From Rhipicephalus microplus (Eukaryota > Arthropoda > Arachnida > Ixodida > Ixodidae), in the NCBI RefSeq assembly GCF_043290135.1, contig NC_134710.1:13655321-13719320 (forward strand): a stretch of DNA of 64,000 bases, written 5' to 3'. The notes beneath the pieces are model-generated. The model was given only the letters and a program-made list of their open reading frames with translations, was not told where the DNA came from and made no database searches. How positions within the stretch are numbered: position 1 is the first letter of the stretch; every line of letters begins with the position of its first letter. This document shows, one piece after another, positions 51,176-61,724 of the stretch. The translations under genes and the position numbers were made by a program.

Positions 51176-51973
51176 ATGACAAAGAAGTTGCGTCTAAACG
51201 ATTGTTACGCGCCAGGTTGCACAACTGGATATCCGCGTGTGCAACAAAGTCGGAAGTTATCACTTTTTAAGGCCCCGAAAGACGAAGAACGACGACTTCT
51301 TTGGGAGGGGAACCTCCATCGACTTGACAAGCCGCTTGACGCCGATTGTGCTGTGTGCGAGTTACATTTCAAACCGCAATTCATTGTGAGAGACTACGTA
51401 CATGTTATCAATGGTGTTCAAGTCCGAATTCCTAGGGGAGCGCCGACACTCGCCCCTGATGCAGTCCCGACGATCTTGCCCAACCTGCCTGCATATTTGA
51501 CGCTCAAAACTCCGGCTGCACGGACCCAAGCAAAGCGGCGTCATCAGTGTGTGCCGGCTGAGAATGACAACAGAAAACAGCGACGCATTAGCACTCCTGC
51601 ACAGCTTTTTGTGGATACCAACGGTGCAACTTCTGCAGATGGCGATGAAGCTGACGAGGCAAGCTCAAGTCCCTCGTCTGACGCAGTTGTCACTCTCGGT
51701 GACCTTCGTAGTCTTGTCTTACCATCAAAGTCATGGGCGCTGCACGAGTTTCCTGGATTTGCTGGCGTGTCGTACGTAGCGTGCTCACTGAATCCTAGCA
51801 CTCGTGAACTTTGCATTCAACGAGCCGTATACTTCACCTGTGCAGACAATGGAATCGTGCAATGTGAAGCGTTCGTGCAAGAGAAACTAATCAGCAAGTC
51901 CAGTTTATATAGTAACTGTTCGAGAAGCCTCAGATGCTCTGCAGCTTGTTGCAAGCGTCCCACTCTGTTGTAG
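51176..51973 (+). CDS. THAP-domain protein, possible frame break near its end
   Basis: Open for 265 codons from MTKKLRLNDCYAPGC. The N-terminal THAP zinc finger has the C2CH pattern C10-x4-C15...C61-x2-H64 with a conserved Trp43 and a later AVPTILPNLP box (AVPTF-type). THAP fingers bind DNA (family knowledge). The middle (residues 115-165) is basic then acidic. The C-terminal part (VLPSKSWALHEFPGFAGVSY) is unfamiliar. At about 51908 the coding look passes to another frame (TVREASDALQLVASVPL, running to a stop at about 52045), so a frameshift or a small intron is likely there. Start chosen as the first ATG directly before the finger; earlier in-frame sequence lacks one. An AATAAA at 52776-52781 could end the transcript. 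Confidence 0.62.
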   Translation: MTKKLRLNDCYAPGCTTGYPRVQQSRKLSLFKAPKDEERRLLWEGNLHRLDKPLDADCAVCELHFKPQFIVRDYVHVINGVQVRIPRGAPTLAPDAVPTILPNLPAYLTLKTPAARTQAKRRHQCVPAENDNRKQRRISTPAQLFVDTNGATSADGDEADEASSSPSSDAVVTLGDLRSLVLPSKSWALHEFPGFAGVSYVACSLNPSTRELCIQRAVYFTCADNGIVQCEAFVQEKLISKSSLYSNCSRSLRCSAACCKRPTLL

Positions 51974-53309
51974 AGCAGCAGAAACTTCATTTTTGCCACC
52001 ATCGGACCTTACCCACGGTCTACACGCGCAAATGAAGTCAAGATGAGAAATCTTCTACAGTGTCAAAAGCGCACAGAAGCACCTAAAATTGAGTAGGCTA
52101 TAAATCGCTACAGTGGCGTAAAAAGGATGTCATTTTTCGTGCATATTTTCTTACACTCTTAATTTGTTGACGGTACACCAAGAAGAAAAACAATTTTTCC
52201 TAGAAGAGGCTTGTAAGCGAGAGAACGTGCAAATAATGACGCGAAATCTCAAAACAAATCTTTGATCTTCAATCTTTTTGTATTAAACCTGTGATGGTAA
52301 ATTTAGCAGCATTAGGTATCGCGGTGCATAATTCATCGATCTAAGCCAATTCATTGTTGCACTTCAGTGTCCCTTCAAACGATCTTTCGACCATACCATC
52401 TTTTTTTTTAAATGCATTTTGGAAAGACAACCTTAACTCTGTCATTGTTTGCTTTGCTTTATGTTATATTTTGTTTCCTGGCTCTATATATTACGTTTTT
52501 TACAATTTACCTAATTGCAAATGTATTGTTTTATAAATATGTAAACCTTGCATTTTTATGTTATCAATTATGATTAACATTAGTTACGACTCTGCTTTGC
52601 AGTGTTGTTGCGTTTTTTTAACTCTCAAAATCTTCCACTACTATGTTTCACCTAAGACATTCTTTTGCAGTATTACGTATTTGCATTTCTGTGGGTCCTA
52701 CAACAATGAATCTATTCCCATATATTAAAACCAAAGGAATGTTTGGAAAAACTCTGCTGTTCTTCAAATATTATCAATAAAGCCTACTTTTTTGTCGTGT
52801 GTGCACGCAGCCACAAGCAATGAGCCTTTTATTTGAGTCCAGCTTTGGTGTTTTACGTGGAATGGACCAAGAGTTCTTCGTTTTGTGTGCACCATATTCC
52901 TTTTTTTTTTGGGGGGGGGGGGGCGCTTTCGGTGTGTGCCGGCCTCGCGTACCGGCCAGCTGGTTTCTCGTCTAAAATGTGTACACTTTAAAAATTAAAA
53001 AAAAAAAACGCGCTCGTTATGCTGTACAATGTGCTATGCTGCTTCGGGCTGCAGTGCGGGCCTCAGCAACTTCAATAACAATAATGTCAAATAACCTTTA
53101 TTTGCGTGAAAAAGGGGAGCTATGTGAATAAGAAAAAAAAAGAGGGAGATCATCTTCACACTAGGCGCGACAGAGAGGTACCAACACGTACGCGGAACGC
53201 CTGCCAGCCATTCGCCCGGGTAGATTGGTCGACGCCAGCGCCACCGCATCATTCCACGCCGAAACGACCGCTCCCAGGCAGCTGCTCGCGCCACTTAAAA
53301 GCTTCTATA
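51974..53309. other. 3' flank of the THAP gene, AT-rich
   Basis: AATAAA at 52776-52781. G homopolymer at about 52911-52923 after a T run. No other gene recognised. The last 200 bp are GC-richer and abut the left end of the mariner-like element. Confidence 0.35.
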
Positions 53310-53326
53310 CCCGGTGACAACTTTCT

Positions 53327-53334
53327 GTGGCAGC
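53327..53334 (+). repeat. Left copy of the P-element target duplication
   Basis: GTGGCAGC, identical to 57253-57260. 8 bp is the duplication length made by P-superfamily transposases. Confidence 0.9.
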
Positions 53335-53368
53335 CAAGGAGGATATAAAAACTTGCTGGAGTGGAAGC
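53335..53368 (+). repeat. Left terminal inverted repeat of the P element
   Basis: Begins CAAGGAGGATATAAAAAC and ends GCTGGAGTGGAAGC. 33 of 34 bases match the complement of 57219-57252. It includes a TATAAAA box, so the repeat may double as core promoter. Confidence 0.92.
53344..53350 (+). promoter_or_regulatory. TATA box inside the P-element inverted repeat
   Basis: TATAAAA at 53344-53350, about 160 bp upstream of the transposase ATG. Its use as the P promoter is inferred from sequence and position. Confidence 0.45.
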
Positions 53369-53509
53369 GACGCCCGTCAGGTGACGCCAGCGGCAGCCAT
53401 CTTGCCGGAGGCAGAAAGCGCGCTGCCGGTGTGTCGCCTCCACGCTTCGTTGCTGGTGCACGCTGTTCTCTTCAAAGTTTTCAATGAGTGCAAGTCTTGC
53501 CCTTGGATA

Positions 53510-56500
53510 ATGGTTACCTCCTGCGTTGCCTACGGATGCACAAACAGGCTGAAGAAAGGTTGTGGCCTCACATTTCACCTGTAAGTGCATGAAATTTAGC
53601 GTGTTCTACTCGCGGTCATTTCAGCCGCATCGTAGTTGCTTTCAGGCCCGCGCATGAAAGAGCAGCAAAATGGCATTGTGTGTACGTGTGCCGCAGTTGA
53701 TTGTCGTATATTTCTTGACAGGTTTCCAAAGAATGCAGAAGTTCGGAGTCTTTGGGAGCGGGCAGTTCGCCGTGAAGGGTGGCGCGCTAAGGATGGAGAC
53801 CACCTGTGCTCTGTACATTTCACTCCTGAGTGCTTTGACCGCACTGGGTTAACGACGCGACTGCGGGTGGGAAGTGTGCCCACGTCGTTTCCAGCTTTTC
53901 CGCCTCATCTGCAGAAACCTGTGAGTATTACTGCCATCGTTGGACGAGAAGCGTAATGTTTAGCGTGCATAACGCTTGTGGCGTTACGGTCGCTACATAA
54001 TACTTGTTCCACGAAATGTTGTTGCGGGTATACGTGGCATTGATTGCGTGCCGAGAATTGGCGGTACTGTGGAGGAGTAGCTGTAGTTTTAGCATATCGT
54101 TACCGTGTTTGCGTTACCGTTTACCGCATTACCGGACGCCGCCGGCAAAGGTGAAGTTACCGGTAATGGTAACTGCTTCACCTTCGCCTTAACTGGTGAT
54201 CAAGATACATATTCATTTATTTATTTATTACTGCTGACCTGTTTACCAGGTCTTAAGCAGGAATGGGCATACAGCAATGTTTACTACAAAAACATTATTG
54301 ACATCCACAGCATACTGACAGTGGTTACAATTCAATACTTAAAGGCACATCCGGCGAATGGAAAGTTATACCAGAGCGGGTGCATGTCCTTTTTGCTGGC
54401 ATACAATGTCTCGTGCACGATTATGAAAAACCTTGTTACTTAATACATTTATTATTTCTTCAAAGAAAATGTGTAGCTTAATTGTACCCACATTATACGT
54501 GAGAGGTTTCATTTAGTTTTTGCGCTTGCTGCCTTTTTAGCTCGTCTGAGAAAACGTATGCTTTCAAACCCAGGTCAAACAGAAGCGTCCCGACCCCAAG
54601 TCTCGAGATTTCCTGGCCCCGCCTGGTCCTGAGTGTTCTGGGTTGTGCGACCTGCCTGGAGCTGAAAATTTTCCTGAAGACTCGCCAACCAAACAGTTCT
54701 ACAAAGACAAGGTCCTTTCCTCACAAGAAGAGATAACCCAGTTGAAGAAGAAGGTCAAAACACTGCAACAAACTAAACGAAGGCTGGCCAAGAGAAATGA
54801 AACCACCCAAGAAATCATCAAAGAAATCAGAGAGCAAAAACTCTTGTCAGAAGAAGGCTCGCATGTGTTTTCATCTGTTTTCTCGGATGACATTCAGCAA
54901 CTACTTTGCAGGGTGGGCAATGAGCAGAAGGGCAAGTACCCACCTGAGCTGCGAGCATTTGCACTGACTTTGCATTTTTACAGTCCAGCCGCGTACGAGT
55001 ATGTACGATCCAAGTTAAACGAAGCCCTCCCATCTCAGCGAACACTAAGGGGCTGGTACAAGTCGATTCAAGGAGCTCCTGGCTTCACAGCCGAAGCATT
55101 TGCTTTCCTTGAGAAGTTTGCGGAAGCACGTGATGAAACCTTCTACTGCGCTCTCATTGTAGACGACATGGCCATCAGGAAACACGTAGAGCTAGTTGGA
55201 GATAAGGTAGTAGGGTATGTTGACTTCGGAACTGGGCTTGACGATGACGGTCTTCCTGAAGCTGCAAATGCGTGTGTCTTCATGATCGTTGGAATCAACG
55301 TCAGATTTAAGATGCCAGTTGGATACTTCTTAATAGACTCACTCACAGGAGCAGAGAGGGCCGAGCTGGCCAAACAGTGCATTGAGAAGCTTGCGTCGGT
55401 GAAGGCTGAAGTAGTCTCTCTCACATTTGACGGAGCCTCGTCGTATTTCACTATGGCCAGGTGTTTAGGTTCTCAACTTCGTGTTGACCGTGAGCAAATT
55501 TCTTCAAGCTTTGTGAACCCAGCTGACGATGCTAAGAATGTTTACATTATCCTAGATGCCTGCCACATGATTAAGCTTATTCGCAATTCCTTGGCGAACT
55601 TAAGCTACATTGTTGATGCTGAAGGAAAGCACATAAAATGGGCCTACATAGTGGCATTGGAGGCATTGCAGCGTTCCGAAGGGCTGCGGCTGGGCAACAA
55701 ACTCACGAAAGTCCACGTGCAATGGGAAAAACAAAAGATGAAGGTGCGATATGCTGCGCAAGCATTGAGTTCCTCTGTGGCCGACGCCTTGGACTTCTGT
55801 GAAAATGTGCTGAAGCTACCCCAGTTCCGGGGCGCCAGTGCAACATCGAAGTTCGTGAGGGTCTTCGATCACCTGTTCGACCTTTTTAATTCTAGGAACC
55901 CTTTTACAAGGTCGTACAAGGCTCCTCTGCGGAAGCAGAATGAAGCCTGCTGGAAGCCATTCTTTGCCTACACCCAAGCGTATATAAAGGAATTGAGAGA
56001 TCCGGCTGGGCGGCCAGTTTTAGAAGGCTTGAAAAAAACTGGTTTTGTGGGCTTCTTGATCTGCATAGCGAGCACTGAAAAAATGTTCGACGAGCTTGTT
56101 GGCCAGGGTAAGCTGAAGTACTTGTTGACGCACAAACTGAGCCAGGATCACGCTGAGAACTTCTTCGGATCTGTTCGTGGCCGAGGTGGGTATAACAACA
56201 ACCGAACCGCTGCTCAGTTCATGGCAGCATACAAGCGTTTGCTGGTGCAAACAGAAGTGACGTCTTCTAGCTCGGGAAACTGCACCAAAGACATGGTTTC
56301 CATCCTGAATGCCACTACTGTTGTCGCCCAGGTAGACGCAACAAGCGCGCTCATAGACATGCGCAGGTCCTCGATCTTGGAGCCTCACGATGACCACGAC
56401 TACACGCACCCTGAAAACCTTTCTGCCGTAGTTGTTGCGGTGGTGCCTTATATCGCAGGCTTCGTTGTACGCCAAGTGTGCAAGACAACAACATGCGAAG

Positions 56501-56913
56501 AGTGCATTGCAGCCCTGTACTCAGATGAGCTAGTTCCCCTAGTTGAGCAGAAAAACAGAGGTGGGCTTGTGTCCCCGTCCAAGGATGTCATTGGCTTGTG
56601 TGAAGCCGTTGAAAAGGGGCTGCGACGGCTACAGATTGAGTGTGGAACACTTCAAGCAGTTAACTCCCAGTCAAAGCATCTCGTTTTGGAAGTGCTACGA
56701 CTGTCTGTAGAGGAAAACTGGTTTCAGAAGCTAGAGCAGCACATTCTTGACCTTGATCCCCTCGACAATCATATCTACAGCTTGTGCAAAAAAGTTGCGG
56801 AGCTGTATGTGAAAATCCGCATCGACCATATGACAAAAGAAGGAAACCGCGAGATCATCAAGGACAGGGTCAGGCCAGTTCTTTCAAGAATGATCATTTT
56901 CAAACATCAGTGA
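53510..56913 (+). CDS. P-element transposase, three exons, intact
   Basis: Exons 53510-53580, 53722-53920 and 54574-56913 (introns GTAAGT...ACAG and GTGAGT...CCAG; phases 2 and 0) give 869 residues. Residues 1-90 form a THAP finger: C5-x4-C10, Trp35, C53-x2-H56, SVPTSFP box. Residues about 130-185 form a coiled coil (VLSSQEEITQLKKKVKTLQQ), the dimerisation zone of P transposases. The RNase-H-like core has Asp in ALIVDDMAIRK (about 287), Asp in LTFDGASSY (about 376), the DACHMIKLIRNSL block (about 418) and Glu in SQDHAENFFGSVRGRGG (about 618). Length is close to human THAP9 (about 900). P transposase binds internal sites and cuts and pastes using GTP (Drosophila knowledge). The ATG is the one directly before the THAP finger. 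No stop or frameshift is seen. Confidence 0.9.
54190..54440. repeat. Repeat-like insertion in P transposase intron 2
   Basis: TTCATTTATTTATTTATTA is followed by GACCTGTTTACCAGGTC, a short palindrome, then AAGCAGGAATGGGCATACAG. It reads like a dispersed arthropod repeat added to the second intron. Its family is unknown. It does not disturb the splice sites. Confidence 0.4.
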
Positions 56914-57044
56914 GTCTCCCCGCACTGCTTGTTTCCGCTATACTGTTCGCATATATCTTTAATGTTTGTGTGATTGTGTTTTTTCTGCCATTTTCGAGCT
57001 TCTCAAAGCGTTATCGTAGGCCATTTCGCCACCAAAAAGCAAAG

Positions 57045-57050
57045 AATAAA
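57045..57050 (+). terminator. Poly(A) signal of the P transposase
   Basis: AATAAA, 132 bases after the stop codon and inside the element. Confidence 0.6.
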
Positions 57051-57218
57051 TGCTTACAACCTGACACAACTGTTTTTATTGCTTTGAAGACGCGAGAAAC
57101 TGCACCTGCTGCTTAGATAAGCGCGAGCGCAGCTGTACTCGGCTGTTTCTTGCCTCTGCCAAGATGGCCGCCGGCGGCTCGGCGCGGCTTCACCCCCTCC
57201 CATGGGTAAGCATAGGCG

Positions 57219-57252
57219 GCTTCCACTCCAGCAGGTTTTTATATCCTCCTTG
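57219..57252 (-). repeat. Right terminal inverted repeat of the P element
   Basis: Inverted partner of 53335-53368 with a single T/C difference at position 19. Also contains the TATAAAA box, pointing inward. Confidence 0.92.
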
Positions 57253-57260
57253 GTGGCAGC
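57253..57260 (+). repeat. Right copy of the P-element target duplication
   Basis: GTGGCAGC, directly after the right terminal repeat. Confidence 0.9.
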
Positions 57261-57532
57261 ACGGCCAAAACTACGTGGGATGAGCCTATGCACATGTGCT
57301 ACTGCGCCAAGTAGTCAGACCGCTTCGACGGGTGTTTCGATTTCACCAGCGCAGTCCGCGTCGGCTCCCGTTTGCTTGCGTTTCGCTGCAGGAAACGCGA
57401 GTCGCATCTTTGTGAACTCGAGAGCAATTTTTAATATTGTGACGTGATTTACTGACGCGTGGACCCAGGTCGCTGGGTGAATGATACATTCAATTATTCA
57501 TGTAATGGTTACACAACTCATCATGCACGTAC

Positions 57533-57820
57533 CGTTTTCGGTGACTTCAGGGTTCCACTGTTAACGTCGAGCTTAATCCGGAAGACACCGCGCTCGCTAA
57601 CACCAGTGAGCTCGCTGACTTTTCGACATGCGGCTCTCACAGACAGCTGCGGGTCGCTTTTCCTTACTTGCGCGCAAACGTTGTATGCCACCTTCTTGGC
57701 CTGTACGGACAGCTTTTGATTTGACAACGCCTGGTACGGCTGCGCAGCTGGTGGACTCGCGGCACGCGGCGGTGTTTCCTCCGTAAGCGACGTTGACGAG
57801 CTGTAACCGGCGGACGCCAT
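57533..57820 (-). pseudogene. N-terminal helix-turn-helix exon of a Tc1/mariner-type transposase
   Basis: Star MASAGYSSSTSLTEETPP, Pro/Ala-rich linker, then a helix-turn-helix: VAYNVCAQVRKSDPQLSVRA, ACRKVSELTGVSERGVFRIK, ending SGTLKSPKT. This resembles the DNA-binding start of arthropod Tc1/mariner-type transposase-like proteins. A GTACGT donor follows at 57532 and the open frame itself stops soon after (57521). No DDE exon is present between here and the left end of the element, so it is a remnant. The start sits in an AAGATGGCG context. Confidence 0.55.
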
Positions 57821-58064
57821 CTTTGACAGTGAGGAATGCGGTGAGGTAAAAAGGCGATGGAAGCCAAAAAACCCCCAAAAAACCTGAGAGAGCGTGAAAC
57901 GAAATTTTTGCTACTGCGCAACGTTTTTATTCACTAATTAAAAAATAAATCCCCGAAAAATGTAAGTGACGAATAGTAAAATCTTAGTTACCCAGAACAG
58001 TATACAAACGTTTTTGTTGAGGGACTACATGCTGTGGCGCCGTAAGACAAGCGTGCTTCGGCTC

Positions 58065-58104
58065 CGTAGCCTTGGCTGTGCTGCCACAGAAAGTTGTCGC
58101 GGGG
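58065..58104 (-). repeat. Right terminal repeat of the mariner-like element; unoccupied P target site
   Basis: On the complement it reads CCCCGCGACAACTTTCTG, then TGGCAGCACAGCCAAGGCTACG. It carries GTGGCAGC once with no insertion, and so preserves the pre-insertion form of the P-element target in the left repeat. Confidence 0.72.
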
Positions 58105-58108
58105 TATA

Positions 58109-61100
58109 GTACATTCTAATTCTAGTTAGGCCGCGTCTGCTGCTACCGGGTGGCACGAACCTTTTGAGGGCCAAAACGTTCGGTTCACCCAATAGCCGCT
58201 TAAAATCGGCATGATTTGGCTGAAAATGTATGAATAGACGGCGACAGAATCGCCGTGTTGGACATTTTTTGGGGACGTTTAGGTGGTGGGAACGAAAGGT
58301 CTAAAGTTCCTCACTAACTTGTGAGGATTTTTACCGTGCGGTGGTTATTTATCCGTGGTCTTTGCTTGAGCGGGAGTTGTATGCATTCGCGAGAACCGCC
58401 TCTGCGCATGGATACATGGTCTCGTTCTGTAACACTGTCTATAAGCAATGTGGTAACGACTTGCCCGATCATGAACAGCGTGTGTTATGCTATTTGTGGA
58501 TGTATGCCATACGTGTATGTCTGGTAAGTGCGTGTGTAGCATAAGGATCGATGTGTCGCTTGGGTGAAGTGTATGCTTGCGCCAAAACTTTCATTGAAGC
58601 TTCTTCTTGCGTAACTGCGTGAGACAGATACGAAATGCACAAGTTGGAAGCGATGGAATATTACCAGGCGTTCACACGACGTTATTTTCCAAGTGGCTTA
58701 AATATGCTGTCGCCGAATACGATAATCGGTTTTCTAAGCTATGTCTGTTCTTGTGGGTGTATACAAAGAAAAAAAAAGAAATAAAATTGAAGATATTCTG
58801 GGAGCACTATAAATATTCGGTCAAAATTGCCACCTTAAGCGTCTTCTTAAAATTAAACAGTGCCGCAAGGCAGTCGTGCCTTGCGGTGAAGTGCACGCTG
58901 TGTATTGCGGTAAAGCATACATATTGCGCGCGCTCGTGTGTAAATTGGAAATGTAGCACCGACATTGGGCCTCGTGTGTGCACCTAAATTGTACACGCGC
59001 TATCCTCTGTCTCATCAGTGACGATGCGGCAGTCAGTATCGTCATCATCTTCAGCTTGTGTAACAAGCCCAGAACAATTTACCTAGTAAAATACATTTTG
59101 GGGCAGGCAATTCGCTTGGCATTCAGATTTTAGTTCATTGCAGGATTAATTCAAGATTGTTAAATTGCACCTTCAAATAAACGAAACATGCATATGAGAG
59201 GCTTCAGTTGTACTTCAAAATTTGTGCCATGCCTCAAATTGAAAATGATTATAAAGGAAATATGTACTAAGGCCGGGTGTAGATTACCATTCACAATTCA
59301 ATTACCATTCATATTTTAGAAACTTGGAAAATTTGTAGCTCATGTTTTCCTATCGAGTAAGCGCGAAAATAACTGTTGAAGAATGGTCTACAATTACTCA
59401 CACAGCTTGCAAGAAATAAATCTTTGAAACCTACGTCGTGCCAGAACTAAGTGCAAGGTGGTTTGAGGAAACTGGTTATGACCCGACATAATAGCGCATG
59501 TTCGAACGTCTTACATGGGCTGCTTGTTGGCAAATCGGGGTGGTAATTAGGTAAGTGCCTGCAGGGATCTGCACCAAGAGACGAAACCTGCTACGTCTTT
59601 TTCAAAAATTTCATTATTTGTGTCAAGCATGCGTGCACTCTTCGTTGTTGTGTTCTCTCAAAGAGCAAGTATATGGCATACACTTGAAATCCATACGTTA
59701 CCCCTGCGATTTGGAGATGTCATCACAGTGGACATGAACGTGCAATGTAGTTGAAAACGTTGCTGGGCACCAACGTTTTTAACAATTTGAACCCACTTAT
59801 ACTACAAAATTTACCACGTGACTTCAGCCAAATAGTTTCTAACTGTTGTGGTTACTGTCAGATAAAAGTGATAATGAGCTATTTGCGCTTGGAAAACAGT
59901 CTTGCTTTACTGTATGAAAATACAGTAATTTAGCACCTGCATATAAAACTGACCACTTAGTTATTTTTTTTATTTGTGGTCCTATTTATTACATTTTACT
60001 TTCAAAATATTTCATACAAGGTGGTTAAGTTTCAAGTCCATACAGTGGGCAAATTTTATCAGCAGTACCGCATGCTGTACAATCACTGTTACTTCTCGTA
60101 GAAAGCATGGTGTTCCACTATTCCGGTATGTCTCGGCTGGGCTTCTCGACCTCGACGACTGTACATGTCAAACAGTTTGCCAAGTGTAACTACTTACTCC
60201 CCCATAACTCTAAATTTTGTTGCGCCATAATAAATAATGGGTAGTAAGGACCAGTTACAAAACCCTTTTTTTTATGAAGCGCTCATTAATAAGGAACCTA
60301 ACAATTCTGTACATAAACGATGACAGCAACCACTTCTCTACACATTGAAGGATTAGGTTGTACTAATAAAAGCATTAATATAATCAGACTCTTTTTTTTC
60401 GAAAGTAAATGCAATGCATAAATAGTCTTACCAGTCCCTGCTTCAATATTGTAGCTAAACTATCACTGAAAGCCAGAGTCATTTACAAATGCCATGTGAA
60501 TTCCCGGAAAGCGCTAGGTAGCTTGATATAAATTGGGGATGTCTCCAAGGAAGCAAAAAGCCTACGTTTATGTTAAGCAGAAGTCCAAGTGAACATGCAT
60601 GCATATGTTCATGAACTAGTTCCCTGTAACACGTGGTGCAACAGCTCTAGCTCAAAAGCTTCAGGCGGCTTTTATGCTGCTCCAAAAAGATTTTAGTTGC
60701 ACCACAACCTCCGGATATGCCTTTCATGAGTCACGTAACTGTGCCTGTTGAGTCTTTAAATAAACAGGTTTGAAGGGGATGCTAAAAATTTTTTTTGAAG
60801 GGGTGAGTAGCAAAGAGCAATAATTTATTAAAGTCTTCAATTTTATTATGTTAGCTCTGAGGCTTGCAGGTATGTTAAATGAGCATGGTCACATGAGTAA
60901 CACCTCATAGGTCAATAATTTTTGGGTTGACAGCAAGGTATGCATGAGACAGCATTATGCAAATTGCAGAAGTAGAAGTAATGAAGTTGTCGAGAAGACT
61001 TTGTTAACAGTACAATTACAGGCTTCACGCAGAATTTGCTTTCTAGCAGGGTGAATTTACTTTTGCTGATGCTTCCGATGGCATCATTGCACTTCATAAG

Positions 61101-61184
61101 CACTGGTTTTATGCACTGCACGTGACGATCTTGTTTTTTCAAGGTTCATGTACTTATTAAAAAGTATAGGATCAAGAAACTTAC
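58109..61184. other. Intergenic or intron sequence, no gene recognised
   Basis: AT-rich beyond 59.0 kb. The minus-strand frame 60912-61142 (76 codons) and the plus-strand frame 58607-58984 (126 codons) have no recognisable domain. TTGCGGTGAAGTGCACG and GTATTGCGGTAAAGCA near 58881-58915 hint at a short internal repetition. Confidence 0.3.
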
Positions 61185-61435
61185 ATGCTGTCTTAAGGCA
61201 TAATCAGGCTCGCCATAGAGGTAATTGGTGACATTTTGGTGAGTTGTATGAGGAAGGTTTGTGTACATAACATCAGAGTAACCTTGCAATGCTGTAGTTT
61301 TATTTGTGTAACGAGTGAAGCTTCTTTTCCTGTTAAAAATTTCTGCCAAGCAAACAAGTTCCAACAGTAGGATTTGCCCTTGGCTAAAGCAGGGGGTAAG
61401 AGTGAGCTTATTCAAAAGCCCTTCAAGAGTACCCA
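61185..61435 (-). CDS. Unidentified coding exon
   Basis: 251 bases between a TTCCTTCAG acceptor and a GTAAGT donor, open in one frame. It reads GTLEGLLNKLTLTPCFSQGQ, then ILLLELVCLAEIFNRKRSF, TTALQGYSDVMYTNLPHTTH and NYLYGEPDYALRQH. It looks like a genuine host protein, but I do not recognise the family. Neighbouring exons on the same strand were not found. Confidence 0.45.
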
Positions 61436-61470
61436 CTGAAGGAATTAGTACCTATAGGGCGAAAATTCCA

Positions 61471-61502
61471 GTGCACCAAGAAGGGCAAGGGAGGACGGTG
61501 CA
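61471..61502 (+). CDS. Possible Cys-rich exon a (plus strand)
   Basis: Between AATTCCAG and GTTAAC; reads CTKKGKGGRC plus AG. It joins in phase to the candidate at 61725. Short and speculative. Confidence 0.25.
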
Positions 61503-61724
61503 GGTTAACATTTCAGGAGGGTATCTTCTGGACATCATGCTTCTCTAGCCACAAGCTTATATGGCCAATGTTTAGCAGACTCCTACTAACGTAAACTAGG
61601 TATAAATGTTGCTTCTCTATTGCAAGATGACACACCATATACCTTTTGAGAGTCTCCTCACCACAAGCCCTTACATTAGCCTAAAAATATTTTTTCTACG
61701 GTGCCCTTTTTTTCTCCTAAACAG

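Larger units (their letters stand above)
53335..57252 (+). mobile_element. Complete P-superfamily DNA transposon
   Basis: 3918 bp with 34-bp terminal inverted repeats (53335-53368 and 57219-57252) differing at one position. Ends are CA...TG, as in Drosophila P. It is flanked by the perfect 8-bp duplication GTGGCAGC. It contains one three-exon transposase gene without disruptions and a poly(A) signal (57045-57050). A second, subterminal inverted motif GCCATCTTG (53396-53404 and, inverted, near 57163-57171) recurs near both ends. Intact coding sequence and near-identical ends suggest a young insertion. Confidence 0.92.
53310..58104 (-). mobile_element. Tc1/mariner-like nonautonomous element interrupted by a P element
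   Basis: The left end CCCGGTGACAACTTTCTGTG (53310-53329) and the right end at 58104, complement CCCCGCGACAACTTTCTGTG, are inverted repeats of about 40 bp, each bordered by TATA (53306-53309 and 58105-58108). This implies a TA target. Without the P element and its duplicated site it is about 0.86 kb. It keeps a minus-strand open frame with a helix-turn-helix (57533-57820) but no DDE domain. The left inverted repeat is split by the P element after GTGGCAGC, and resumes at 57261 with ACGGCCAAAACTACG; the right copy reads ACAGCCAAGGCTACG. Confidence 0.68.

Noticed and set aside
53636..53956. 106-codon frame that starts inside P intron 1
   Set aside because: Its first third is intron sequence. 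The THAP finger is only complete when 53581-53721 is spliced out, which also keeps the phase.
54105..54443. 112-codon frame in P intron 2
   Set aside because: It lies wholly within the intron and reads through repeat-like sequence with no domain.
59060..61140. Several AT-rich stretches with short frames considered as exons
   Set aside because: No pair of splice borders with consistent phase and no protein-like composition could be found.
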